This document shows positions 19,230 through 27,452 of a stretch of DNA of 64,000 bases, piece by piece. The position numbers and the translations under genes are program-made. The notes below the pieces were generated by a model, which saw nothing but the letters and a program-made list of their open reading frames with translations, was not told where the DNA came from and did not search any database. Each line of letters begins with the position of its first letter. Within the stretch, counting starts at the first letter, position 1. The DNA comes from Ignavibacteria bacterium. GTDB taxonomy: Bacteria > Bacteroidota > Ignavibacteria > Tepidaquicellales > Tepidaquicellaceae. The DNA lies in the NCBI GenBank assembly GCA_016709315.1, contig JADJMZ010000003.1, positions 124,001 through 188,000 of the forward strand. Reading direction: 5' to 3'.

Positions 19230-21515
19230 TTAATTTCTGGTGTCTGAAGATATTTTAACTCCGTTAGATTTGGTTTTTTCTTCAGGCTTTGAATAATAAT
19301 AATAATAATTGTAGTAATAGCCGTAAGCGCTTTTATAACTGAAATTATTGAACACAACTCCAAGAAAATTGTGTGAATCAAGTTTCATAAGCTTCTCACA
19401 TGTCCTGAAAAAAGCGTCCGCAGGAGTTTTGCCGGCTCTGAGCACAAGTATAGTTCCGTCTGTAATTCTGAATAATATCTCAGCATCCGTCACGGAAATA
19501 TAAGGCGGCGAATCAATTACTATGAAATCATAAATCCCTTTCATCTTCTCGAGAAATTCTTTCATCTGCTTTGAAGCCAGAAGTTCGGAAGGATTAGGAG
19601 GTATAGTTCCGCTTGTAATAACACTGAGATTATCAAGCTTTGTCTTTCTGGTGATCTCTTCGAGAGAAGCATTTGAAAATAAATAATCACTGAGACCAGG
19701 GTACCTGTCAGTTTCAAATACATTGTGTATTCTCGGTTTACGAAGATCGCAATCAAGAAGCAAAACTTTTTTGTCCATCTGCGCAAGACTTCCTGCGACA
19801 TTTAAGGATATTGTCGTTTTTCCTTCTGAAGGAACAGAGCTTGTAAGCAAAATAGTTTTTATAGGAGTTTCCTCAAGTTTGGCATACTGAAGCCGCGTTC
19901 TTAAAGCTTTAAAAGCTTCCGAAGCAGGGGATTTTGGCTTATTTGCAACAATGAATTCACTCTGACCTCCCCCTTTTAACTCATCTATTGCAGGTATCCA
20001 TGATAAAACGCTGATACCTTTATTCTCTATTTCATCAGGACTTTTAACTGTATGATCAAAATAATTTCTTGCAAATGCAAATCCTAAGCTTGTTGCAAGA
20101 CCAAGCATTACACCAAGAAAAACAATCAGTGGTCTGTTTGGCTTGGAAGGTTTGGATGCAAGAACGCTCGGCGCTATTACAAGTATTGTACCTAATTTGA
20201 TTCTCTCATTGATCTTGGCTTCCTGATATTTTTCTTCTAAAATCAGATAAAGTTTTTCGGTCGCCTTCCTGTTCCTTTCGAGCTTTGCATATTCAATACT
20301 CTGTGAAGGAAGTTTGGAAAACTGATCTTCGTATTTGGAAAGCAGTTTGGAAAGTGTATTTACTTTTGTTCTGTAGGATTGAACTCCCACATTCGCTTCA
20401 AGAAGTTTCTGACCAACGATTCGTCTGTCTTCGGGAGTATTTGAATAAAGACTTGTTTTCAGAACCTGGATTTTTTCTTCAAAAGTTTTTCTTAACGGTT
20501 CAATTTTTCTGTTGTATTCATCAAGTGTCTTTTGTCTGAGTTTCTCATCCTGAGGTATTGATGCTTCTATATCTCTTTTTGATTCAAGTTCCGCAATCTT
20601 TGACTGAACTTCGGAAATATACGACTCGTCTATTTTGCCATTCATAAAATCAACAAGTGTGGGATCAATTCTGGCTATCTCAGAACTAAGACTGTTATAT
20701 TCTTTTTCTTTAGAACTCAGTTCAATATTAGCTGCGTTTTTCTGTGCTTCAAGCTGTGATATGTTTTCTACCAGATTTTTAACCTGAGCATCCAGTAAAA
20801 TAAGACCTCCGTTTTTCTGATAATCTTCAAGATCAAGTTCAGCTTTTGCAAGATCCTTAAATTTGTTATCCTTTTCTTCATTCAGATAGCGTGTGAGAGT
20901 AGTTAGTTCTTCCCTTGACAATTCAAGACTAAAACTCTGATATACTGTTGCATAAAGATTAGCTACCAGCATGGCTTCGTATCTGGAAGGGCTCTCTACT
21001 ACAATGTCCACTACATCCAGACCTCTCTTCTGGTCAATTTTCACAATGCTGGATAATATATCTGTAAGGGCGGGAACACTGACAAACGAATTGTTGTCTT
21101 CGTCACTGTGATTAAAGAGATAATAAAACTTATCTTTGTCCTGATTTATCTTAAATGTGTCAATCATGTTTTCAGCAACTTTCTCACGTATTTTATAACT
21201 TTTCAGTACTTCTATTTCATTTGAAATGTATCTGTCAGTTATGAAATCCTGAAATTCCGGTATCAGACTTGAGCTCAAAACGCTTCCCTGAGGTCTGTTT
21301 ATTTTGATCGTGCTGTATGATTTGTAAATGTCTTTAGCATTGAAAACATAAATCAGCGTGATAATAATACTGGCAAGAGTAATTAAAATAATGGGCAGCA
21401 AATTAGCTCTTAAGATGCTAATGTAATTGCTTAGATTATCTTTAGTATCTTTGAATGATTGATTTATACCATTTTTAGAAAGGTTGCTGGCACCGTTTAA
21501 ACTTGGTTTGTTCAC
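19230..21515 (-). CDS. wzc: Wzc-type polysaccharide co-polymerase with tyrosine autokinase domain
   Basis: 761 residues, first gene of the leftward block. Order: a short cytoplasmic tail, a membrane span near residues 38-58, a Wzz periplasmic domain with long coiled-coil stretches (about 200-440), a second span (RPLIVFLGVMLGLATSLGFA) near 470, then a BY-kinase domain. That domain has Walker A TSSVPSEGKTTISLN, Walker A' LLLDCDLRKPR and Walker B FIVIDSPPY. A tyrosine cluster at residues 731-741 is the expected autophosphorylation tail. It would control chain length and polymerisation at the inner membrane. A paralogue is on the other strand at 25040-27295. Confidence 0.95.
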   Translation of the reverse strand: MNKPSLNGASNLSKNGINQSFKDTKDNLSNYISILRANLLPIILITLASIIITLIYVFNAKDIYKSYSTIKINRPQGSVLSSSLIPEFQDFITDRYISNEIEVLKSYKIREKVAENMIDTFKINQDKDKFYYLFNHSDEDNNSFVSVPALTDILSSIVKIDQKRGLDVVDIVVESPSRYEAMLVANLYATVYQSFSLELSREELTTLTRYLNEEKDNKFKDLAKAELDLEDYQKNGGLILLDAQVKNLVENISQLEAQKNAANIELSSKEKEYNSLSSEIARIDPTLVDFMNGKIDESYISEVQSKIAELESKRDIEASIPQDEKLRQKTLDEYNRKIEPLRKTFEEKIQVLKTSLYSNTPEDRRIVGQKLLEANVGVQSYRTKVNTLSKLLSKYEDQFSKLPSQSIEYAKLERNRKATEKLYLILEEKYQEAKINERIKLGTILVIAPSVLASKPSKPNRPLIVFLGVMLGLATSLGFAFARNYFDHTVKSPDEIENKGISVLSWIPAIDELKGGGQSEFIVANKPKSPASEAFKALRTRLQYAKLEETPIKTILLTSSVPSEGKTTISLNVAGSLAQMDKKVLLLDCDLRKPRIHNVFETDRYPGLSDYLFSNASLEEITRKTKLDNLSVITSGTIPPNPSELLASKQMKEFLEKMKGIYDFIVIDSPPYISVTDAEILFRITDGTILVLRAGKTPADAFFRTCEKLMKLDSHNFLGVVFNNFSYKSAYGYYYNYYYYYSKPEEKTKSNGVKISSDTRN

Positions 21516-21673
21516 TACTTCGGGTAAATGTTTATTGAAATCCTTAAACTTTTAAAATGATTTTTCGGAGTTTCTGTCAGAAAAATTTCCATCGGATTGC
21601 TGTGACATAAATAAAATAAAAACTAAATAAAGTTTGTAATTATTTAGTTTATATGGAAAAATCTAAAATTTTG

Positions 21674-21688
21674 TATCTTTCAAAGATA
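21674..21688. repeat. Perfect 15-base palindrome, possible operator
   Basis: TATCTTTCAAAGATA is a perfect inverted repeat with 7-base arms around a central C. Its right half is the proposed -7 element of the leftward promoter. A dimeric regulator could bind it, but no regulator gene of that kind is in the window, and the symmetry might only reflect the promoter element on AT-rich DNA. Confidence 0.4.
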
Positions 21689-21712
21689 AAACCTTTAAAT
21701 CATTATTTCAAC
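21681..21712 (-). promoter_or_regulatory. Candidate Bacteroidota-type promoter for the leftward operon
   Basis: Read on the minus strand, GTTG (21712-21709) is followed after 20 bases by TATCTTTG (21688-21681). This matches the TTG at -33 and TAnnTTTG at -7 pattern of Bacteroidota primary sigma factors, with normal spacing. Transcription would begin near 21675, giving a leader of about 160 bases before the Wzc start at 21515. The pattern is short and the region is AT-rich, so chance occurrence is possible. Confidence 0.35.
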
Positions 21713-22093
21713 TTATTAAAAAGTGCTTTCGGACATTAAATGCAGTCTTGTCCAAATCAATTTTGAACAGGAAAATTTTAATTTTTTTCTAAATTCAATT
21801 CAGGAACAATTAAGTTTTATATAAAACAAACCCGTCTGTGAGAAATTGCCGTTAAGAAATTCTGAGCAACTTCGTTGAACAATGCTTTCAGGTTAAAATT
21901 TTAATCATTCAGTTTCCAATATGTAAGCAGAACAATAGGTTCAAAAGAATGTTAATTAAATCAGACTAGTATTATCCCATATTAAAGTCCTTTCAAAAGA
22001 ATTACTACTAAATGTCAATTCCGACTTTAATTTATGCATATTTTTATTTAAGTTGAAAAATAAAATTTTAAAGCATTTCAAAATTAAGAGTAT

Positions 22094-22633
22094 TTGAATA
22101 TTAGAATTTTCAAAATATTCGTCATAATAGTAATTTTCTTACCGGTTCTATCAAATTCCCAAGTTGACAGACAGAGAGTTGGAAACACTGATATATATAA
22201 CCAGCAGGGTGGATTTTACAATTTCGGAGATAAAGACAAAGTAAATATAGATGTTAATGTCTGGGGATTTGTCAAATATCCCGGCAAATATCTTATTCCG
22301 AAAGGATCAACACTTCAGGATTTGATCTCATACAGCGGCGGACCCACAACTGATTCCAAGCTCGAAGAAATTATTCTGTATAGTCCCAAAAATGATTCAT
22401 TTAATGTATCAGGAGATAAGATTCTGAAAATCAACTATGATGATCTTTTCTGGCAGGAAAATGCAATTGCAAAAGACAGAAACAATCCATTGCTTAGTCC
22501 CGGTGACATATTAATTTTAAAAGGCGAACCGAGATATTTTGCAAGAGATAATGTAAGTTTTATATTAAGCATTTCTTCGGTTTTGATATCTCTTGGAATA
22601 TTAGTAGTATCAGCAATTTCAATAAATAAGTAA
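22094..22633 (+). CDS. Small SLBB-domain polysaccharide export protein
   Basis: 179 residues from a TTG start. The N-terminus NIRIFKIFVIIVIFLPVLSNS is a signal peptide, with cleavage probably just before QVDRQ. Residues about 45-130 form one SLBB domain (VNVWGFVKYPGKYLIPKGST, then LQDLISYSGGPT, and LLSPGDILILKG). A single C-terminal hydrophobic segment (VSFILSISSVLISLGILVVS) follows. No polysaccharide export (PES) domain is present, unlike Wza. It probably forms part of the periplasmic or outer-membrane export channel. A relative with the same layout is at 24355-24987. Confidence 0.82.
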   Translation: MNIRIFKIFVIIVIFLPVLSNSQVDRQRVGNTDIYNQQGGFYNFGDKDKVNIDVNVWGFVKYPGKYLIPKGSTLQDLISYSGGPTTDSKLEEIILYSPKNDSFNVSGDKILKINYDDLFWQENAIAKDRNNPLLSPGDILILKGEPRYFARDNVSFILSISSVLISLGILVVSAISINK

Positions 22634-22653
22634 AATTTTTTTAAAATGCTTTT

Positions 22654-23160
22654 ATGGAAAGAAAGTGGTTCGCACTTCAGACAAAACCAAGAAACGAACT
22701 TTTAGTCTCAAAACAGATAGAAAATAAAGAAATAGAATTTTTTTTACCGCTTATAGAAAAAATCAGGATCTGGTCAGACAGGAAGAAAAAAATTAAAGTG
22801 CCGCTGTTTTCAGGTTATGTTTTTGTTCATGCAACAGAGAAAGAAAGATTGCATGCAATATCGAATACTTCCGGAGCGATTAAGTACATTTTTTATGAAA
22901 ACAGACCGGCTGTAATCAGTGACAGGGAAATAGAAATTATCAAAAATGCAATTTCAGACCCTGAAAAAATCAGTATAGAAGATAAGAAGATAAAAAAAGG
23001 TGATATGATATTTGTTACACATGGCATATTCAAAGGAATGAAAGGCGTTGTAAATGAATTCAGAGGTAATTATAAACTGACTGTGAATCTGGAGGAGATA
23101 ACATTTTCTTTCAGTATAATATTAAATTCTAACGAAGTAAGTTTAATGGTAAGAGGTTAA
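22654..23160 (+). CDS. NusG-paralogue transcription antiterminator (UpxY/RfaH-like)
   Basis: 168 residues. The NGN domain starts KWFALQTKPRNELLVSKQIE and includes VPLFSGYVFVHATEKER. A KOW domain follows: IKKGDMIFVTHGIFKGMKG near residues 112-130. NusG paralogues of this length at the head of polysaccharide operons (UpxY in Bacteroides, RfaH in enterics) let RNA polymerase read through long gene clusters. The gene lies 20 bp after the SLBB gene and precedes about 40 kb of co-oriented genes, fitting that job. It is unlikely to be housekeeping NusG, which normally sits in a ribosomal-protein cluster. Confidence 0.88.
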   Translation: MERKWFALQTKPRNELLVSKQIENKEIEFFLPLIEKIRIWSDRKKKIKVPLFSGYVFVHATEKERLHAISNTSGAIKYIFYENRPAVISDREIEIIKNAISDPEKISIEDKKIKKGDMIFVTHGIFKGMKGVVNEFRGNYKLTVNLEEITFSFSIILNSNEVSLMVRG

Positions 23161-23271
23161 ACATTGTTATTATTAATTAAGACCTTATTATTATAAAGAA
23201 GCAACAGATTGAAAAAGCAAATCTATAGTTATGAATTTTAGTGACTTAAAACATCCAATTGTGAGTCAAAT

Positions 23272-23285
23272 GGCGGAGCCCTGCT
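23272..23285 (+). promoter_or_regulatory. ops-like GC-rich element downstream of the NusG-paralogue gene
   Basis: GGCGGAGCCCTGCT stands out in otherwise AT-rich intergenic DNA (23161-23340). It shares GGCGG, a 5-base spacer and TGC with the RfaH-recruiting ops element (GGCGG-TAGCG-TGC). It lies 112 bases after the antiterminator gene and 56 bases before the next start codon. The middle five bases do not match ops, and ops is not known to be used in this bacterial group, so this is a suggestion only. Confidence 0.25.
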
Positions 23286-23340
23286 TAATTCTTATTATAT
23301 AGTTATCTATAATTAAATTTTCTCATTAACAAATATTCAA

Positions 23341-24285
23341 ATGTCAAAAATGAAATATCTGGTAACAGGCGGCGCTGGATTTATCGGATCAAATATTGTA
23401 GCCGAATTATTAAAACGCGGAAACGAAGTAAGGGTGCTTGATAATTTTTCTTCGGGAAAGAGAGAAAATCTCCGGGACTTTTCCAGGGATATAGAATTAA
23501 TAGAAGGTGATATCAGAAGCTATCATATAGTCTCGCAGGCAGTAAAGGGAGTTGAAGTTGTGCTTCATCAGGCGGCTTTACCTTCAGTTCCCAGATCAAT
23601 CAAGGATCCTATCACTTCCAATGATGTAAATGTAAACGGTACTCTTAACATACTGGATGCTTCCGTTTTAAACGGTGTCAGGAGAGTTATATATGCTTCT
23701 TCTTCTTCCGTTTACGGAGATAATCCCGAACTTCCGAAACATGAGGCAATGCTTCCGAATCCTTTATCTCCTTATGCGGTTTCAAAACTTGCAGGTGAAA
23801 AATACTGCAGTGTGTTTTCGCAGATTTACGGTTTAGAGACAATTTCTCTGAGATATTTTAATGTATTCGGACCAAATCAGGATCCTTCGTCACAATATTC
23901 TGCGGTAATTCCAAAGTTTATAAGAGCAATGCTTAATAATGAACAGCCGCTTATTTTCGGAGACGGTAAACAATCAAGAGATTTCACTTATGTGTCAAAT
24001 GTAGTAGATGCTAACATTTTATCTGCGACTGCAGAATGCAATTCCGGAATAGCGATGAATTGCGCTTTCAGCGGATTTATTACTTTAAACGAACTCGTTG
24101 AAAAGATCAATGAAAATATCGGAAAGGATATTAAGCCGGTCTATGAAGAACCCAGAGCCGGCGATATCAAACATTCTTTTGCTGATATTAAACTTGCAAA
24201 AAACAAGATAAATTATTCACCTCTGATTGATTTTGACAAAGGATTAAAACTAACAATCAAAAGTTTTCCATTAAATAAGGTTTAG
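23341..24285 (+). CDS. UDP-sugar 4-epimerase (WbpP/GalE-like)
   Basis: 314 residues, extended SDR. Rossmann motif VTGGAGFIGSNIVAELLKRG; ASSSSVYGDNPELPKHE with the active-site serine; SPYAVSKLAGEKYC with Tyr-x3-Lys; LRYFNVFGPNQDPSSQYSAV, the wording typical of WbpP-type UDP-GlcNAc/UDP-GlcNAcA 4-epimerases; and IFGDGKQSRDFTYV. It probably makes UDP-GalNAc(A) or UDP-galactose-type donors. Substrate preference cannot be fixed by eye. It lies inside the export-gene group between the antiterminator and the second SLBB gene. Confidence 0.87.
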   Translation: MSKMKYLVTGGAGFIGSNIVAELLKRGNEVRVLDNFSSGKRENLRDFSRDIELIEGDIRSYHIVSQAVKGVEVVLHQAALPSVPRSIKDPITSNDVNVNGTLNILDASVLNGVRRVIYASSSSVYGDNPELPKHEAMLPNPLSPYAVSKLAGEKYCSVFSQIYGLETISLRYFNVFGPNQDPSSQYSAVIPKFIRAMLNNEQPLIFGDGKQSRDFTYVSNVVDANILSATAECNSGIAMNCAFSGFITLNELVEKINENIGKDIKPVYEEPRAGDIKHSFADIKLAKNKINYSPLIDFDKGLKLTIKSFPLNKV

Positions 24286-24354
24286 AATATCTAATTCAAC
24301 GGACAATACCGGAATATAAAATTTTATGACTAAGATATTACAATAAATTTTCTT

Positions 24355-24987
24355 ATGTTAACTCTTGAAAATAAGCACTCTATTTATAAATTTTATAAAA
24401 TATTTATTAATAATTCAGATTTAATTAAATTGATTTCAATTCGAACAGCGCTTGTTTTAATGTTAGTTTTTCTGACTAATGTTAATTTCTCTTATTCTCA
24501 GTTTGATAGCAGCAAAATTAAGGCAGGACCGGAAGAACTGAATATGGCAAAAGGAGGGAATTATTTTAACTTTGCCGATAAAAATAAAATTAATATCGAA
24601 GTTACAATCATAGGCGGCGCAGGTTCAGGTAGATATCTTATTCCTGAAGGTACATCTGTGTTTGATCTTCTGTTAATGTCAGGGGGAACCGGGAGAAAAA
24701 ATGTTGATGACATTAAGCTCTTAAGATTTGCGAGTGAAACTCCTCAGTTAAAACCAAATGAAATAATCCAGCTGAAATATGAAAATCTTTATTCTGAAGA
24801 AAAATCTGATATCTTAAAAAGTAATCTTAATCCGTTATTAAAACCCGGTGATATGATTATTGTCCCGGAAGTAAAACCGGACCAGCAGAGTTTTTGGTAT
24901 TACGCGAGAGAAGTCATTTCTTATGTAGGCACATTCGTTTCTTTTTATTATCTCATTTATAATATTTTCAGGGACAACAACAGATAA
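24355..24987 (+). CDS. Small SLBB-domain polysaccharide export protein
   Basis: 210 residues from the ATG. The hydrophobic signal segment (TALVLMLVFLTNVNFSYS) begins only at about residue 31, so an in-frame TTG at 24430 giving a normal signal peptide may be the true start. One SLBB domain follows (VTIIGGAGSGRYLIPEGTS, FDLLLMSGGTG, PLLKPGDMIIVPE), then a C-terminal hydrophobic helix (VISYVGTFVSFYYLIYNIF). As with the protein at 22094-22633, there is no PES domain. The Wzc gene starts 52 bp downstream, the usual partner. Confidence 0.8.
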   Translation: MLTLENKHSIYKFYKIFINNSDLIKLISIRTALVLMLVFLTNVNFSYSQFDSSKIKAGPEELNMAKGGNYFNFADKNKINIEVTIIGGAGSGRYLIPEGTSVFDLLLMSGGTGRKNVDDIKLLRFASETPQLKPNEIIQLKYENLYSEEKSDILKSNLNPLLKPGDMIIVPEVKPDQQSFWYYAREVISYVGTFVSFYYLIYNIFRDNNR

Positions 24988-25039
24988 TAGCAAAAGACAG
25001 ATCCAAATAATTAAAAGTTTTTAACTAAATTTTTTTGTA

Positions 25040-27295
25040 ATGGCAAAAAATTATCCATTAGATGAATTTGATGAAGTTGAACAAAATCAGGACAATGCAC
25101 CTTCCAAGGATGTAGTAAAAGAATATATTAATGTATTAAGGCAGAATCTCATTCCTATACTGATAATTCTTTCTGTGTGTATTATTTATACTTTGATATA
25201 TGTAAATACTGCAACAAATATATACCGGTCTACAACTTCAGTCAAACTCGAAAATCCTCAGGGAAATATCCTTACAGCTAATTTTGGTTCCGATGCGGGA
25301 CAGTTTACAAATGAAAAATATATTTCGGTACAGATTGCTGTGATGAAGAGTTATGACATCAGGGATAAGGTTGCAAAAGCTCTGATTGATTCATTCAACA
25401 CCGGAAACAGAAAATACAATATTTTACTAAATACAGCTATGCTTCCGGAAACTGTAGCTGTCTCACAGGAAGTACTCAGAAGAGATTTACAGAATATTGT
25501 TGCTATGGCATCCGTGAAAGGATTAGATGCTATCAGCATTACTTCCGAAGGTCCTATATTTGAAGAATTACAATATATAACAAAAACATACGCTGATGTT
25601 TATCTGAAATATAATGTAGAAATAAGCCGGCAGGATATTACTAATGTGAAGAAATTTATTGTAGATGAGAAAGAAAAAAAATTCAAGGAACTTAATGATG
25701 CAGAGTCTTCAATAGAGGACTTTCAGAAAAAAACAGGTTATATTTCATTGTCAACTCAGTCAGGCGGACTGGTAAATAACATTTCCCAGTATGAAACAAA
25801 TGTGAAAGCAAATGAAATAGAAATTAAAGTCAGGGAGAATAATCTTGTGGCTTTAAAATCGAAGTATGACAATATGGATCCACAGTTGTATGATTACATT
25901 CAGGCGCAGATCAATCAGTCTTACATGTCAGCTATTCAGTCTCAGGTTGCAACACTTGAAGTTCAGAGGGATATAGAACTTGCTCCGATTCAGGATGAAA
26001 CAGTAATCCGGAAAACAAAAGAAAGTTATGACAGAAAACTTACTAATTTAAAAGAAAAACTTGAAACTCAGGTAAATATTTTAAAGTCAGGAATTAATGC
26101 AAATACTCCTGCCGATAAAAAAGGTTTGAATGACGAAATTTTCAAACAGAAATTAGAAATTGAAGACCTGAAATTAAAGAATAAGTCATTTCAGGATATG
26201 ATTGGTAAAACACAGGGTGAATTAAATAATCTTCCTGAACAGATGGGCGAACTGGTAAGACTGGAAAGAGAAAAAAGTTCTGCTGAAAAATTATATGTGA
26301 TGCTTGAACAAAAATATCAGGAAGCAACCATTAATGAAAGAGCGAGAGTCGGTAATGCTTCAATTCTTGATCTTGGACTTGATAATAATGCGGCGGTAGC
26401 CCCTGACAGACCAAAAATTATATTATTCGGTGTGCTGATAGGACTTGGCCTTGGGCTTGCATTTGCATTTATAAGAAATTATCTCGACAAGACCATTAAA
26501 ACACCGGATGAACTTGAAGCCAGGGGAGCGAGCGTTTTATCATGGATACCTAAAATTGAAACAGCCAGCGGCAAAAACGGAACCTCAACCCCAGAATTTA
26601 TTGTAGGCAGCAAATCAAATTCCGCAGCGTCTGAAGCATTTAAAGCTTTGAGAACAAGAATACAATTTTCAAGATTAGAATCAGATCAGCTTAAAACAAT
26701 ACTTGTTACGAGTTCTATTCCTTTTGAAGGTAAAACAATAGTATCATCAAATCTTGCCGGAAGTTTCGCTCAGGCAGGAAAAAAAGTTCTTATAATGGAT
26801 TGTGATCTGAGAAAACCCAGAGTGCATAATGTATTCGAAACAGATAAATTCCCGGGACTAAGCGATTATCTTTTTACAAATGTAACACTGGAAGACATTA
26901 CAAGAAGGACGCCTATAGACAATCTTTATTTTATTACCAGCGGAACAATACCTCCGAATCCTTCTGAGTTATTAGGTTCGGTACAGATGAAACAATTCAT
27001 GAATAAACTAAAGGAAATTTATGACATCGTAATAGTGGACTCTCCTCCTTTTATCACTGTAACAGACTCGGAAATTCTTTACAACATTACAGACGGAACT
27101 GTCCTTGTTTGTCAGGCAAACAAGACGCCTGCAGAAGCATTCTGGAAAACTTATGACAGACTTAGTAAGAAGCAATCGCATCATTTGCTCGGATGTGTAT
27201 TGAATAATTTCAACTTCAAGAGTTCATACGGCTATTACTACAATTACTATTATTATTACTCACAGCCGGATTCAAACAAAAAAATACTTAAGTAA
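25040..27295 (+). CDS. wzc: Wzc-type polysaccharide co-polymerase with tyrosine autokinase domain
   Basis: 751 residues, same layout as the leftward paralogue. Membrane span near residues 35-55, Wzz domain with coiled coil, second span (IILFGVLIGLGLGLAFAFI) near 475, then the BY-kinase with Walker A TSSIPFEGKTIVSSN, Walker A' LIMDCDLRKPRVHN and Walker B IVIVDSPPF. The tyrosine tail spans 730-740. It precedes ABC-exporter genes; a Wzc in an ABC-type operon is less common than in a Wzx/Wzy one, so it may serve the opposite block too. Confidence 0.95.
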   Translation: MAKNYPLDEFDEVEQNQDNAPSKDVVKEYINVLRQNLIPILIILSVCIIYTLIYVNTATNIYRSTTSVKLENPQGNILTANFGSDAGQFTNEKYISVQIAVMKSYDIRDKVAKALIDSFNTGNRKYNILLNTAMLPETVAVSQEVLRRDLQNIVAMASVKGLDAISITSEGPIFEELQYITKTYADVYLKYNVEISRQDITNVKKFIVDEKEKKFKELNDAESSIEDFQKKTGYISLSTQSGGLVNNISQYETNVKANEIEIKVRENNLVALKSKYDNMDPQLYDYIQAQINQSYMSAIQSQVATLEVQRDIELAPIQDETVIRKTKESYDRKLTNLKEKLETQVNILKSGINANTPADKKGLNDEIFKQKLEIEDLKLKNKSFQDMIGKTQGELNNLPEQMGELVRLEREKSSAEKLYVMLEQKYQEATINERARVGNASILDLGLDNNAAVAPDRPKIILFGVLIGLGLGLAFAFIRNYLDKTIKTPDELEARGASVLSWIPKIETASGKNGTSTPEFIVGSKSNSAASEAFKALRTRIQFSRLESDQLKTILVTSSIPFEGKTIVSSNLAGSFAQAGKKVLIMDCDLRKPRVHNVFETDKFPGLSDYLFTNVTLEDITRRTPIDNLYFITSGTIPPNPSELLGSVQMKQFMNKLKEIYDIVIVDSPPFITVTDSEILYNITDGTVLVCQANKTPAEAFWKTYDRLSKKQSHHLLGCVLNNFNFKSSYGYYYNYYYYYSQPDSNKKILK

Positions 27296-27330
27296 TCCTG
27301 AATTAAATAAATAACAATTTATTAGTCAGC

Positions 27331-27354
27331 AAAATTTTTTTAATTAAAAATTTT
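27331..27354. repeat. All-AT inverted repeat between wzc and wzm
   Basis: 9-base perfect arms AAAATTTTT (27331-27339) and AAAAATTTT (27346-27354) flank a 6-base TTAATT centre. It has no G or C, so any RNA hairpin would be weak. It could be a partial terminator or simply base composition in the 157 bp gap. Confidence 0.3.
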
Positions 27355-27452
27355 ATTCTGCATCACTGTAACTTACATAATAACGTATCTGTCTTTTTAC
27401 ATTTTCAGATTTCTGAAAATTCTATTCCCGAATTATCTCCAATTTTAAACCA

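Larger units (their letters stand above)
21516..22093. other. Divergent intergenic region between the two operons
   Basis: 578 bp of very AT-rich sequence between the start codons of two opposed blocks. I see no credible coding frame in it. It holds a minus-strand promoter candidate and a 15-base palindrome (annotated separately). There is also a small inverted repeat CAACTTCGTTG near 21864. I could not recognise a convincing plus-strand promoter, although one should exist here. Long untranslated leaders are plausible on both sides, about 160 bases on the minus side if the promoter call is right. Confidence 0.7.

Noticed and set aside
22654..23160. Housekeeping NusG
   Set aside because: It is within a polysaccharide operon next to SLBB and Wzc genes and not beside secE or ribosomal-protein genes; the sequence fits a NusG paralogue.
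27331..27354. Rho-independent terminator between wzc and wzm
   Set aside because: The repeat has no G or C, so the hairpin would be weak, and downstream genes are clearly part of the same export set.
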